A stretch of DNA of 64,000 bases, taken from NCBI GenBank assembly GCA_003116995.1, contig BDSL01000019.1, positions 558,001-622,000 of the forward strand. The letters run 5' to 3'. The position numbers and the translations under genes are program-made. The notes beneath the pieces were generated by a model. That model saw nothing but the letters and a program-made list of their open reading frames with translations. It did no database searches and was not told the DNA's origin. The DNA comes from Yamagishiella unicocca (Eukaryota > Chlorophyta > Chlorophyceae > Chlamydomonadales > Volvocaceae). Shown here piece after piece: positions 31,972 to 43,465 of this stretch (the stretch's first letter is position 1; every line of letters begins with the position of its first letter).

Positions 31972-34552
31972 ATGAAAGCAGCTGGCGCAACAGTCGCAAC
32001 GCGTAGCATCGGAAAGCGGCCTCACGCCCGGCGAAGGCATCAGGCAGGGCACTGCTGCTGCTCAGTACAACTCGTGCAGTTGATCAAGGGTTGGGATGCT
32101 CTGAGACCGCATCCGAAAACCTTGCTAGCTTGTTTCATAACATGGAGGAATGACGAGCTCGTCGGCAATTTCATCAGTAATAAGATCAGAAATGGCAGTG
32201 TTTGTCCACGAATTTTCCTGGCGGGCCGGGAGGTAAGGAGGGCTCGTTGACAGCGCCAGCCTGGGTATCCGGACGATTGGTACAGCCCAGTAATCCCGCT
32301 TCCTCCACAGCTTGGCAACCCAACGGCCCAATCGCACGAACCGCACCCGCTCCTGTGCTCACCGCAACCAACCTCCCTGCCGCAACTCCTGCCCCTCCCC
32401 GTCAAGGTACCCATGCCTGCGTGGCTGCGAGCCGCCTCCCTCCAAATGGGCGGCGTGGGGCTGAAGCGCAAGCAGCTGAGCGTGTTCTGGTGGGACAGCG
32501 CACCGGACGGCCCCGTACCCACAGTGCCGCCGCCGCCGTGCCAGCCACCGCCGGAGCCAAAGCCGCCCTCCGGCGCATGGCGCGCAGCCACAGTGGTGGG
32601 ATTCGATCCCCGCAGCAGCATATTTTCGCTCAAATACCACACCGGTGAGGCGGGCGCCATCTGGAGCCGGGCGCTGTCGTGCTTTAGCCTGCCTCACCTC
32701 ACCTCACCTCGGACTGAGCCATTGCCCGCCGGCAGCCTCCACGCTTTGCTGCTGCCGTACACCACGTGCGGCAGTGCAAGGCAGCGACATGGGACGGAGC
32801 TGGTCCCCTCCCCTCACCCCGGCGTTCAATCCCTTCGCGTCCTGACCTCCGCCTAAAACACACACTTCTTCACTGCGCCCTCCACGCAGACCCCAAGAAG
32901 CAGGTCTCCCACCTCTTCCTGCCGCTCGCGCTCCTGCACTTCGCTCGTACACCGCCGCCGGCTGGCACGCCCCCACGCAATGTCGCGGAGGGCTGCATGC
33001 CGCTACCGGGGGTGCTGCTGCCGCCGCCAACAGCGCTCGGCGCGGCATTCATGCAGCCGGCGGCCGTCGCCGCCACCCACCCGGTGCTGCTGCAGGAGCT
33101 GCAAAACCAGCAGCAGCAGATGCTGCTCATGCAGCAGCAGCAACGACAACAGCAACAGCAGGCAACGCAGCACAATGACTTCATGTGGGCTGCGCAACAA
33201 CAGCAGCAGCAGGCAGATTGGCTGCCCCTGGAATGGCCGAAAAAGCGGAAGGCCCGCGGGGCAGACAGCGCCAACAGCTCACCCATGAAGCCGTCCAGCC
33301 TGGGGGGCACACGAGCCAATGGCTCCAGCAGCGATACCTCGCCCACCTACGCGCAGACGATGGCCGAGGCAGCCGGCATCGGCAGCGCTACCAGCACGCA
33401 ACCGTCACCACCGCGGCTGCCCTTTCCGCAACTGCTCTCTCTGCCGCCCATGCCTTCGCTACTGGACCGGGCGGAGGTCATGGCCGCCGTCGCTGCCCTG
33501 CCGCGTGCCCGCAGCGCCGCCGAGCTGTCCAGCGATGCCTCATCTCGCAACCAGCCTCTGCAGCAGCCGCAGCCGCAACGCATGGCCTCTGGGGATGGTT
33601 CGCAAGACTACAGGCTTGGGGCAGGCGACCAGGACCTGCTCGGGGCAACGCAGCGTGTCCGTGTTTCCGACGGCGAGGCCGCAGGCGGTTTCGGAGCTAT
33701 TCTGGGCTTCATCGCCTCGGGAGGGCCACCGCGCGCGCAGGTGCCGCAGGCGCAAACGCAGATGCATCTGGGTCGCGGCGGCAGGTCGTGGTTTACGGCC
33801 GCAGCCGCTCAGATTGCGCAGGGCACCGAGTTTGCGACTGCCGGCACCAACTTCGCGAGCTGTCTGCTGGATGGTGCTACTACCGCGACTGCTGGTGCAG
33901 GCGGTAGCGTCCCTGAGGCGCGGGCGCAGCCATCTCAAGGTCGGCAGACCGGTGCGGCGCCCGGCGGGGGCCTGCCCGCCGAGGATGCGGATGAGGCTGT
34001 GGATGAGGATGAGGATGTGGAGGCCATGTTCCAAGGTGAGCGGGGCGCGGCCAGGGGTTCCGTGAGGACGCGCGCGCCTCTCCTGCTCCCTCCGTTGCCA
34101 CCCCAAAGCCGCCCCACTTACCTCTTTCCCCCTGCCGGCCCTGATACCCCTCCCTCGCCGTACAACGTACGACAGCCTTGGCGGCGGCGCCGTGGGCCTC
34201 CCAGCCGCCCAGCCGCGTCCACTCCGCCACGATGCCGCTCAAGGAAATGGGTTCGTTGATCGCCACTGGCCATGGCCAGCTGATGCACCAATCGAGTGCG
34301 CCGCTGGCCCTGCCGGTGACCCAGCAGCAGCTGCTGCTCCACGCAGCCCTCCAGATTGGAGAGGACGAGCTGCCTGCTAAGGCGGGTAGCCCTTTCAAGC
34401 GGGCCCGGACCGAGGCCGACGCTCAGCTGTCAGTTGCCGTCACGCCGGCCTTTACCAGTTTGACCAACGGCCTTGGATCCTGCGACTGGGCTTCCCTGCT
34501 CACCGATGCGAGGCTTTTCGACACGGCAAGTGTCGCGGGCGAGGCCTGTTAA
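31972..34552 (+). CDS. Glutamine-rich protein with a Tudor-like motif, function unknown
   Basis: Proposed exons 31972-32232, 32311-32644, 32890-34035 and 34176-34552 (stop TAA) are GT-AG with closing phases and give 705 aa. The first exon is the least certain; translation could instead begin at ATG 32413. Across the second and third exons runs LSVFWWDS...AWRAATVVGFD...FSLKYHTGD followed by VSHLFLPLALLHF. The spacing of aromatic, VVGFD and YxTGD elements resembles a Tudor/chromatin-reader barrel. Two glutamine-rich runs follow (about 33105-33165 and 33196-33215), then a basic WPKKRKARG stretch that could be a nuclear localisation signal, long Ala/Ser/Gln-rich linkers, and an acidic DEDEDVEAMF near the end of exon 3. 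A nuclear regulatory role is inference only; no enzyme domain is seen. Confidence 0.6.
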
Positions 34553-37500
34553 GGCCGTACGACATGGGCGCGGACGGTGTGACCGACCGTCGGTAACACA
34601 CTTTGGAGAGCGCCCCTCAGCAGAAAACGTCGGTGCCTCGGCACGGTACACGGCGCATCACAAACCAGCCTGCACAGTGCTGTCCGGCTTTTCCAACGTT
34701 GTTGAGGCGATGCGACGCGCCTCGTATGCGCAGTTTGACAAGGTAAACAAAGGAGGACATTTTCAGTCTGTGGTGTGCGTAACGGTGTTGCTGTGTGCGG
34801 CTCAAGGATTGTAGGCGGTATTGATCCATATTTTCAGGTATCATCTAATTTTGGGTAATCGTGTCGGTGGGGTCATAATTAGGGGCTAGTCGCACATTAT
34901 GGTAGGGAATGGCTGACCAGCAACACTGGCCGTACGGGTCTTGCAACAGCACCCGTGGGAATCCGGTCTAGCCTTGAGAGGATGTATCTACTCATTGGCG
35001 CCCTCGTATGCGCGTGTATTTCCGCCAGTTAACTTGAAGTGACATATGCCTTGCAAGTTGGCTCTGACGAGAGGATCTGTGAGACGCGCGCGGTGGTATC
35101 AGTCGGTGCACGGATGCACATGCATTAACGCGCACACAAAAACAGTATATCCATACATACGCATGACCCATAGTAATGGCCTTTAGGTTAGCGTACCGAT
35201 GTGGCTTGTATGCAATATGCCGCGTCAGGAGCTACCTGGATGACCATGTTTGGAACGGTTGTTGGCTGCACGCGAGCTTTGCGCGGCGCATTCGCTTCAG
35301 AACGCATGTCTGCCGATCATATACCGCTGGAGGCATCGACATTACGGTCGGCGTCGACTTGAATCGTAGGCTGGTGGTGGGAGGCTGAAGATGGGAGGAT
35401 GTTGAGAGTAAATGCGACGATGGGGGTGCAAGAGGAGGTGGTTACGATGCGGTTGTGAGAATTAGCGTGATGGCGCTAAAGAAATGCGCAGGGGTCGCTG
35501 TGTGAATTCCGTGCGAGATTATTCGCGGCGGCTGTCTGCAACGTTTATATTATCGGTCATGCGGCCGGCACCAGGGCCTGAGGTTTCACTTTGTTCGGCC
35601 ATTTCGAGCTTTCCGGCCCTTAATAAATTCCTAAGAGCACCGGTTTGTCAATTAGTACCGCCCGCACGTGTTCGCAAACGTGGCGATGACTTCAATTTAA
35701 GAGAGTATGCTCGATGTGTTGACGTGGGCATTTTTGCGCGAGGCTCGGGCCGATCTTAATCGTGCTTGCACGCTGCTCGTTTGGCGCCTAGGGGAGCTAT
35801 GCTGGCATGTCAGGCCCGGTCCGCAATGTCGTGCGTACATGGGAAGAACGCCATCTAGTACCTCCGCAATATGCACCCTCGTGTTGCCTGCTGCGTGCAC
35901 CGGAAGTATTGGATTGGTGCAGTGGGAGCTATCGGCTGCAACACGGCCTGCCTGTGCTTAAGGGTCATGGACATGGACATGTCGGAGTCCTGTGTCGGCA
36001 CCCTGGCTCTCCAGTCGCAGAGATTGGCTTGTGCAGCTCGTCAAGGGCTTTGTATGGAATTTGGCGGCTGCCAGCAGGTGACTGTTGTTCAAATGTTTCA
36101 CGACGAAAAAGCTGGTTGGTGATGAGGGAATGAGCGTGGAGGCATTTTAAAGAGGTGGCAGGTAGCGCCGCCGGAGTCGCAGTGCACGTGGCAGCGCAAG
36201 GGGCAAAGGAGGGAACCGTAGTCGTAGTTGTGGTCGTTGCCGACAGTTGCCGACAGTTGCCGACAGTTGCCGAAAGCCCGGCTGCTGGCCAGGTATCCGT
36301 TGAGAAATGTTCTGCGCCGTGTTCAATGCAAGGCAAGCCGCGTGTGGTGCGGTTGCGTGCTGAACGGGCAAGAGAAGGGAAGTCAGCAGGGCGGACCAGG
36401 GTGGAGAGGGGAGGAGTGCCAGATTGCCATGGAGTGCCGGCGTCCCTCCTCGCAGGAGCTGAGGGCCTGTGCGACTCTCCATTACTACAAGCGGTTTCGT
36501 ATGGGATTGCAGGAGCGCAAACACGAGGACGCTGGTCCTTGGTTGAAAGCTTGGTCGAGATTGTTTACAGAGAACTGATTTGGAGGCTGCTGCTGGTGCT
36601 GCCCTGACAGACGGGACATTATCTGGCATCGGGCGTTGAGCGTTGCCTGGGTCGTTGTCAATGTCAGCAGCGTTCGGGTTTCTCGGAGCTGGGCGCAACC
36701 TCCGGCGGCCGGCCCCGATTTGCGAAGTGTTTATAGAGTTGAGGCGCCGCGTATTCGCTGATGCCGCGTGCTCCGCGTATTTTGCTTGCCGCATCCAACG
36801 TTCGGTTTACTCTTGCAGCTGTCTGGGGGGGGAGTAAACCCGAGCCCAAGGCGGTAGGCCGGCGTACGGTCCTGTCGTACGCCTTCCATGCTCTGCCCGG
36901 CGGTGGTGGCACCAAGGACGGTGGCGCACCTTGCTGCTCATGTCCAAGCAGTTTGTGTCCGAGCCTACCAACTGGTATGATTCGCTTTTTTAGGGTTTAG
37001 CCTGTTCACGCTGGCCTGCCTTGCTTTGTAGGGTTCAACCCATCGTATTCACCCCGCTGCTCTAGTTCACCTCATTTGCATGCGTGCCATTTTGCTTGCT
37101 TGCCGTAATTGCCTCCCACGTACAAAAAGAGCTCGGCTTGCTCGATTGGGGACTGCATTGTTGTGCGTGCGAGTCGTTACGCCGCATTTGCTGCCAGTCC
37201 TATTGGGCGGCGTGTTGGCCGTTATAGCTGCATCCTAAAATTTGCGTATCCCGTTGTTGTAGTCCGTATGATCGCGTTGGTTGATGGGGCCCGTCTACCG
37301 CGCCACTGTTGCTTTAAGTGGTGCTGGAGAGGGGTTGTGTTTGGGGTCCGTTGCTTATGCTCAGAGACGCCACGAGGCGGGAGGGGCCATTCATGTCCTC
37401 TGCTGCTGTCAACAGCTGGAACAGCCCAGCCCGAGTGGGAACCGCACGTCTGCTGATCTGGAGGGCCTCGACGTGTTCCCAGCGTGTTAGTACCTCATTC

Positions 37501-39185
37501 CAGTGGCGCTGCGGTTGAGATGCCTGTACTGCGTGACTTTGTTGTTATTAGGGTTTCCAAGCCGGGCCCATCCGCGGCTTTGATTTGGTTCGTGCGGTGC
37601 TGCCTTGGTGGGGGTTATTGTTTCGCGTCCAATTGTCCAACGAAGTTCTTGTCGGTGGTTTGTCTTGAGACGGGGACCGAGGCCGTGCATTAATGGCCAC
37701 TAGTACATCGCTCGACATCCGCCTACCTGCGCACAGCAGGCTGCGATGGGTTTTGGTGTCGACACCACTGGTGATCTGAAGCACGAGCTCGTACTTGCCG
37801 TACATGCAAATAGAACTGCTTGCGGCTGACATTTGCTCTGGCGCGCGGCAGCTTTGCTTGGCGTAAATCTGTTTGTTTGCCGCAGTCCTTCGTAGAGAAT
37901 CTTCGCTCTCGCTGTTTCGTGGGGTCCGTCCCTCGCCGGCTCGGTTCGGTCATCATCCTTAAGTATTTGCCTTTTCCCTTGCACTGTGGTATCGCATGCA
38001 CGGCGTACTCAACCTTTGCATACGGCCGCCTCCTTTTCCGGCGCGCCTCTGCTTACCTCTGCATAGGCCCAGCATTCGCGTGGTTTTGCATTGGTTTCGA
38101 TAGTCGTGTGTACACGGTCGGTCCTGCAAGGACGTGACGCATACCTGCCGTACCCACACGCAGGGACGCGTATGGGCTGGTGACAAACACCATGCGCGAA
38201 TAATGATTGTCTCTTGTTGACGTAGGAGGACGTATAGGGGACCTTGTAACATTACGTTTTTGCCATGGCTCCCTGCCCGTCAGCTTGCGTACGTCAACAC
38301 GTAGGCTCCCTGTTCCAGCCCACCCGACATTCCGCTTAGGTTGGCCACGCCCATCAGCAGCAATTCAGCTGACAGCCTCACAACTGCCTTACCCAACCGC
38401 TGCCATTGAATCAACAGATACTGTCTAGGCAGGGCTGCGCGTAACATTACGACGGCTATGATACGCGCACCGACGGAACACTGCAGTTTGAGAGATAACG
38501 TGTTCCAGCAGTCAAACGTGTGTGGCCCTCTGGTCGCGGAGGTGCCTGCGATCTGGGCGGTTGGTGCTGCTGGGCAGTTGCGCATCCTGGCAGGCCGGTA
38601 GGCGTCCTTCCGCGTCCATGCAGTCCCCGGTGCCTCCTCTGACAACCGCGGCATCACCGGCCCAGCAGCGCCACTTGATTGCTTTAAGACCCAACGCTAT
38701 GGGCGGCATAACAACGCGCAGGGCCGGGCCGTACGCCATCCACTCCCGCGCGGCACCACCAGACACCATCTTCCCCCCTGACCCGCCTGTCCTAAACGGT
38801 TTTCCTTCGTACACGGGAACCTTTTCCTTGCAACCTCCCCCCCGACCACAACAACCGGGCAGGCCCCAGCCTCCAAGCCCGCTATAAAAAGAAGGTGCAT
38901 GCAGAGCACGTGCGCTTGCTGCAGGCCCCGGTATGGACGACCGTCGCGGCGCCGTACCATCAATATTTGCACCCCACGCACCATACAACAAAATTCTCTC
39001 CGACGCCGCCCCCTCGCCATCACCGCAAAGCAAACCTGCCCCACCTCCTCGACCTACAAACACACACGCGCACGCGCGGAAAAAAAATAAAAAGGAAAAA
39101 AAGGAAAGCCACGCAACCCACCCCGGGACTGGGCCCTCCTGTCCCCGGGTCACACTTGTCCCGTCCGCGCCTGAGACCTCGACTC
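34553..39185. other. Intergenic region, no gene recognised
   Basis: About 4.6 kb with moderate GC and short open frames on both strands. A small tandem repeat of GTTGCCGACA (four units) lies at about 36237-36275. Sequence around 36830-37560 contains fragments loosely similar to the start of repeat family R. The part adjoining 39185 is probably the 3' untranslated region of the minus-strand glycosyltransferase. Confidence 0.45.
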
Positions 39186-42100
39186 TTATTCGCGCTCCAG
39201 GGAAGCGGCCTCGTACGCGGCGAAGCCCGCCGCGTCGTCCAGGTCCACGCCGTACGGCAGGTCCTTCCACGACGCCCCGCCGTCGCGCGAGGCGACCTCC
39301 AGGAAGGACTGCGCGGCCTGACTCGCGTGCGCCACCCCCCACATTAGGATGGAGCTGACCTGGGATGAGGCGGGGCGAGATGGGGGCGAGATGGGGGGGC
39401 AGGGTATAAGAGGATCTGCGAATCCACGGCCGACTAACCGAGGGCGGTGAAGGTGGTGGTCCAGAGGAGAGGCGCGGCAAGGAGACGGTGGGGAGGGGAG
39501 GAAAGGGGTGGGGTGGGTGTCTGGACAAGTGGATGGGTGAGTGAGTGGGTAAGGCGCGGGTTGCATGCCGTCGGGCGGCGTGGAAGATGCGAAGGCAGGC
39601 GCGGTAGGTTCCCGGACACAAAACCACACCACGCACCCGCCAGGAGCGGAAGTGGCGGCTCTTGAGGTGCAGCGTCAGCGTGTTCCGGAGCATCCAGCGG
39701 CACGTGGCGTTACAACGCCCGTGAGCCATCATGCCGATCGGGTCCCAAAGGTATCCAAGCCCCGCCTTGCCCCCGAAGGTGTGGTAGTGGGGGTTGTACA
39801 AGTGCCGTACGAGCGGCCCCGGGTCGGTGAACGCGATGCCGTGCTGCCACAGGCAGCTGGAGACGATGAAGTCGCCGCCGGTGGCGCGGCGGAAGCTCCG
39901 GACGCACTCCAAGGCTGCGGCGTAGGCGATGGAGCGAAGTAGTCCCACAGAGAAGATCATGCCGGTGCCGCCGTGGGCTACGGAGGGCTGGCGGGACCGG
40001 CGGCGAACGGGAGGCGGGCCGAAGCGTTAGTAGGGTGTTGAGCGCTTCTTGGGGGGGGGGTAAAAGGAGAATCCGCGAATCCATGGCCGACAAATCAAGG
40101 TGAAGATGGCGGTCCAGAAGAGACGGGAGGCGAGTGGACGAAGGGGCACTCCGGTGATGTGGTAGGTGGGGAAGATGCTGGTGGTCTGTACCTCTTGTAG
40201 GAAGGGTTTGAAAGCGTGTGAAATTGGCCTTGCGCGTGTGCGAGTGTTTGGTCGGGTGCCTGTAAGGGACAGCACCAACCGGCAGATGGTGACAGACACA
40301 AGGCAACCCGCCCCTGCCGGACCCCTGGGTCGTTCCACCCCACGCTCCGACGACCCACATTGCAGGACACCCCCTTCCTAGGCGCCAGCGGACAGGCGTC
40401 CGTAGGGGTGCAGTAGGGGCAGGCGGGCCGGGGCACGAACAGCCGGCCGGGGATGTCAGCAGTGGCGTTGCGGGCGGCGGCGTCCAGATCTGCATCAGTG
40501 GCGCCCATCAGCCTGCCGGCCAGGTACTTGCGGAAAGTCTCCTGTGCGGCTGGCGCGGCACGAGGTGGCGAGGCGGCGGTGGGCCGGGGGTGAGACGTGG
40601 GGGCTGGGGTTGCGAGGAGGAAGGGGCACCGGTCCCTTCCAGGGCGCTTTCTATGGATCAGTGGAGACCCCGCATACTGACAGGTGTCTTGGAAGGGTAA
40701 GTGAGGCTCGGCGCCGTGTGAGTGCTTGCAAGCAGAGGCCAACCACTGCCGTGCTCACCACAGGTGGAATAGAGGTACCCGAAATAACGGCAGTCGTTCG
40801 GGAGCAACTCACTAACTAACAAACGAACCAACTTCGTCAGGCGCCCAGTCGGTGCTCCATCTAACCCGCCCGCCCGGGACGAAGCCGCCGCCTGCACCAC
40901 GGCCCCCACTCCTCCTGCACCACGGCCCCCACTCCTCCTGCACCACGGCCCCCACTCCTCCTGCACCACGGCCCCCACTCCTCCTGCACCACGGCCCCCA
41001 CTCCTCCTGCACCACGGCCCCCACTCGCCGCGACCTCACCCGCGTAGGCGAGGAATTGAGGATGGCCTCCAGGGAGGGTATCGTCTCGTTTGCCATGTGG
41101 CACGGCAGGCAGCGCGGCGCGTGCGGGTTGGGCTGCTGGCCGAAGTACCAGAGGTTGTCGGAGAAGGCCAGAGGCAGGTTGTGGTCGTACGACGACAGCA
41201 TGCGCTTTATGGGTTCCAAGAAGAACAGCGTGTCTGGGTTTGCACGGGGGGATGTGAGGGGGTGAGGCCGGGGCCCGGATGCGGTGGGTCGAGGGAGGTT
41301 TGATAAGAGAATCCGCGAGAGGGGGGCCTTGCAGCGAGCGGCGCGGCGGAGCCCGACCAACCCAACGGGGTGGTCCCAACGGGGTGGTCCCAACGGGGTG
41401 GCCTCAACGGGGTGGCCCCAACGGGGTGGCCCCAACGGGGTGGCCCCAACGGGGTGGCCCCAACGGGGTGGCCCCAACGGGGTGGCCCCAACGGGGTGGC
41501 CCCAACGGGGTGGTCCCAACGGGGTGGCCCCAACGGGGTGGCCCCAACGGGGTGGCCCCAACGGGGTGGCCCCAACGGGGTGGCCCCAACGGGGTGGCCC
41601 CAACGGGGTGGCCCCAACGGGGTGGCCCCAACGGGGTGGCCCCAACGGGGTGGCCCCAACGGGGTGGCCCCAACGGGGTGGCCCCAACGGGGTGGCCCCA
41701 ACGGGGTGGCCCCAACGGGGTGGCCCCAACGGGGTGGCCCCAACGGGGTGGCCCCAACGGGGTGGCCCCAACGGGGTGGCCCCAACGGGGTGGCCCCAAC
41801 GGGGTGGCCCCAACGGGGTGGCCCCAACGGGGTGGCCCCAACGGGGTGGCCCCAACGGGGTGGCCCCAACGGGGTGGCCCCAACGGGGTGGCCCCAACGG
41901 GGTGGCCCCAACGGGGTGGTCCCAACGGGGTGGTCCCAACGGGGTGGTCCCAACGGGGTGGTCCCAACGGGGTGGCCCCACCTCTCGTGACTGGCCACCC
42001 GCAGCATCGCACTGCGGAACCCCAGGACGTATGAGTACCTCTGCACGCATGTCGTGCGTGCCGCCCTCTCCGCCCTTCCCGCCACCCGCTTGGCCAAAGT

Positions 42101-42835
42101 GATCGTTCGTACGCCCTAGCACCAGCTCACCGTCGTCGCCGTACAGCAGCCATTTGTAGGTCTCGCCGTAGTGCCTGTGAAGCTCCCGAGGGCAAGGGGA
42201 AGAGGAACATGAATCGGTTGCCTGATGAGGCCAGGTGGCCGTGGCAGCCCCACGGCCCATCTGCCTCCATCCCGGCCCCTGGTCCCGGAGCCCCGCCCCT
42301 GGTCCCGGAGCCCCGCCCCTGGCCCCTGGCTTCCGCACCGGTGCGCGGCGAAGGGCGCTACCGCTGCGCGCGTGTCGCCGAGCTTGGTGCCGTGCCGCAC
42401 CCCGCCCAGCAGCGGGTCGCCGTCGTCCGGGAAGAACGCGTACGACTCGTTGTGCGCCGCGCCCTCCGCGTTGAGGCGTCCCAGAGACTCGGTGTTGTTT
42501 TGGTCCGTCAAGATGAAACCGCGGAGGCCGCGGCGCCAGGCGCGAGTTGATTTGGCGAGATGCATCCGCTCGCGGCAGGAGCCAGTGGCGTAGACGAAGT
42601 CGTCGTCGACGAGCTCCCAAGGCCGTACTCGCCGGGAGCGCGGAGTGGCATCGCTGGCGCTGGCGCTGAGCCTCAAGGAGGTGTCGAAGACGGGGACTTG
42701 TGCGAAGGATACGATGAGGTCTTCAATAGGGACCGACGCGCCTTGTGGCGGAGGTTTTCGGGAGCGGCCGGCGTCGCTCCCGGGCAGCAGTAGCAGTAGC
42801 AGCAGCGACAGCACGGCGCAGGGTGTCCTAGTCAT
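39186..42835 (-). CDS. Fringe-like (DUF604/GT31-type) glycosyltransferase, gene A
   Basis: Exons 42835-42339, 42174-42131, 41233-41040, 40541-40355, 39977-39637 and 39359-39186 give 478 aa with closed phases. The N terminus (MTRTPCAVLSLLLLLLLPG) is a signal peptide or short anchor, so the product enters the secretory pathway. The catalytic core has FVYATGS, GDTRAAVAPF, HYGETYKWLLYGDDDT (the DxD-type metal site), LAFSDNLWYFG, CLPCHM, VPRPACPYC, the glycine-rich AHGGTGMIFSVGLL loop and a conserved TDPGPLVRHLY segment. The order matches plant Fringe-like glycosyltransferases that transfer sugars from nucleotide donors; donor and acceptor cannot be read from the sequence. Gene B at 48546-51943 is a paralogue. 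The donor of the fourth exon (G/GTCGTC) is weak and is the least certain junction. Confidence 0.85.
39400..39475 (-). repeat. Intron-resident element copy in gene A intron 5
   Basis: On the minus strand this reads TCTCCTCTGGACCACCACCT, then TCACCGCCC, GTCGGCC, TGGATTCGCAGATCCTCTTA and a pyrimidine run. It is closely similar to 40058-40130 in intron 4 of the same gene, with the same distance to the T/C-rich tract. Confidence 0.8.
40058..40130 (-). repeat. Intron-resident element copy in gene A intron 4
   Basis: On the minus strand this reads TCTCTTCTGGACCGCCATCT, then TCACCTTG, GTCGGCC, TGGATTCGCGGATTCTCCTT and a C run. Roughly three quarters of positions agree with the copy in intron 5. A shorter version (TCGCGGATTCTCTTATC, about 41303-41319) lies near the 3' end of intron 2. 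Confidence 0.8.
40891..41027. repeat. 23-bp minisatellite in gene A intron 3
   Basis: Six copies of CCTGCACCACGGCCCCCACTCCT starting at 40891, 40914, 40937, 40960, 40983 and 41006. They lie just downstream (in gene direction) of the donor at 41039. Copies are nearly perfect. Confidence 0.95.
41361..41979. repeat. 14-bp minisatellite, about 44 copies, in gene A intron 2
   Basis: The unit CCCAACGGGGTGGC is repeated for about 619 bp. Variant units with GGTCCC instead of GGCCCC cluster at both edges, with one inside, while the centre is uniform. It makes up most of the 897-bp intron 41234-42130. The long open frames through it in several frames are an artefact of the period. Confidence 0.97.
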
Positions 42836-43465
42836 TTTGGATACGAGCGCATGCTGCGCTTGGTGCGGCTTACAAGTCGATGCGAGCTGTTGTGGGCAAG
42901 ACGCGCATCGTCACAACTGCGCGCTAATAGGTAAGGGTCGGCAAGGCGGTAAGCGGCATATGTGCCTAAACCTGTACAAGGAGGCGCATCTGTAACCGTC
43001 TACCGCGAGATAGCTGCAGCCTTGAGTGCGCGACCGTGCTCGCATGCACTACGCCGATGAGAACGGATTACTGCTGCACCCTATCCGCATGCCCATAGTG
43101 CCTGCAGTGCACCGTGTGAGTGACATGCCATGCTGATTCGTGGTGCTGGAGGTGTTAGAGGTGCGTTGTAGTACCGATGCTGTACGACGGTTTTCAGGTC
43201 AGAGGTCAGCAGGTCACTCACTCGCTAGAAGCATTGATGCGATTATCTGACATATTGCTGCATATCAAACCGTATCAGCAACAGTATTTCGGAGACATAT
43301 ATGCATCCACTAATAGCACGTCTACAACCTTCAGTAAACCGCCATTTTGCAGAGATAGTGGCCGGGCTCACTTATTGGAACACCTATTATTGATTCACCT
43401 TCTAGAAGACGCCGATGCCATTCGGACAATAGTCAGGGTACGGTAGCGTGCGCAACGTGCGAGGA

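Noticed and set aside
32593..32606. B-box-like GGGATTCGATCCC
   Set aside because: Lies in the coding exon of the Tudor-like protein (VVGFDPR); no tRNA structure surrounds it.
41279..42102. Long open frames of Pro/Asn/Gly/Trp repeats on both strands
   Set aside because: They are produced by the 14-bp minisatellite in gene A intron 2; splice phases of the flanking exons show it is intronic.
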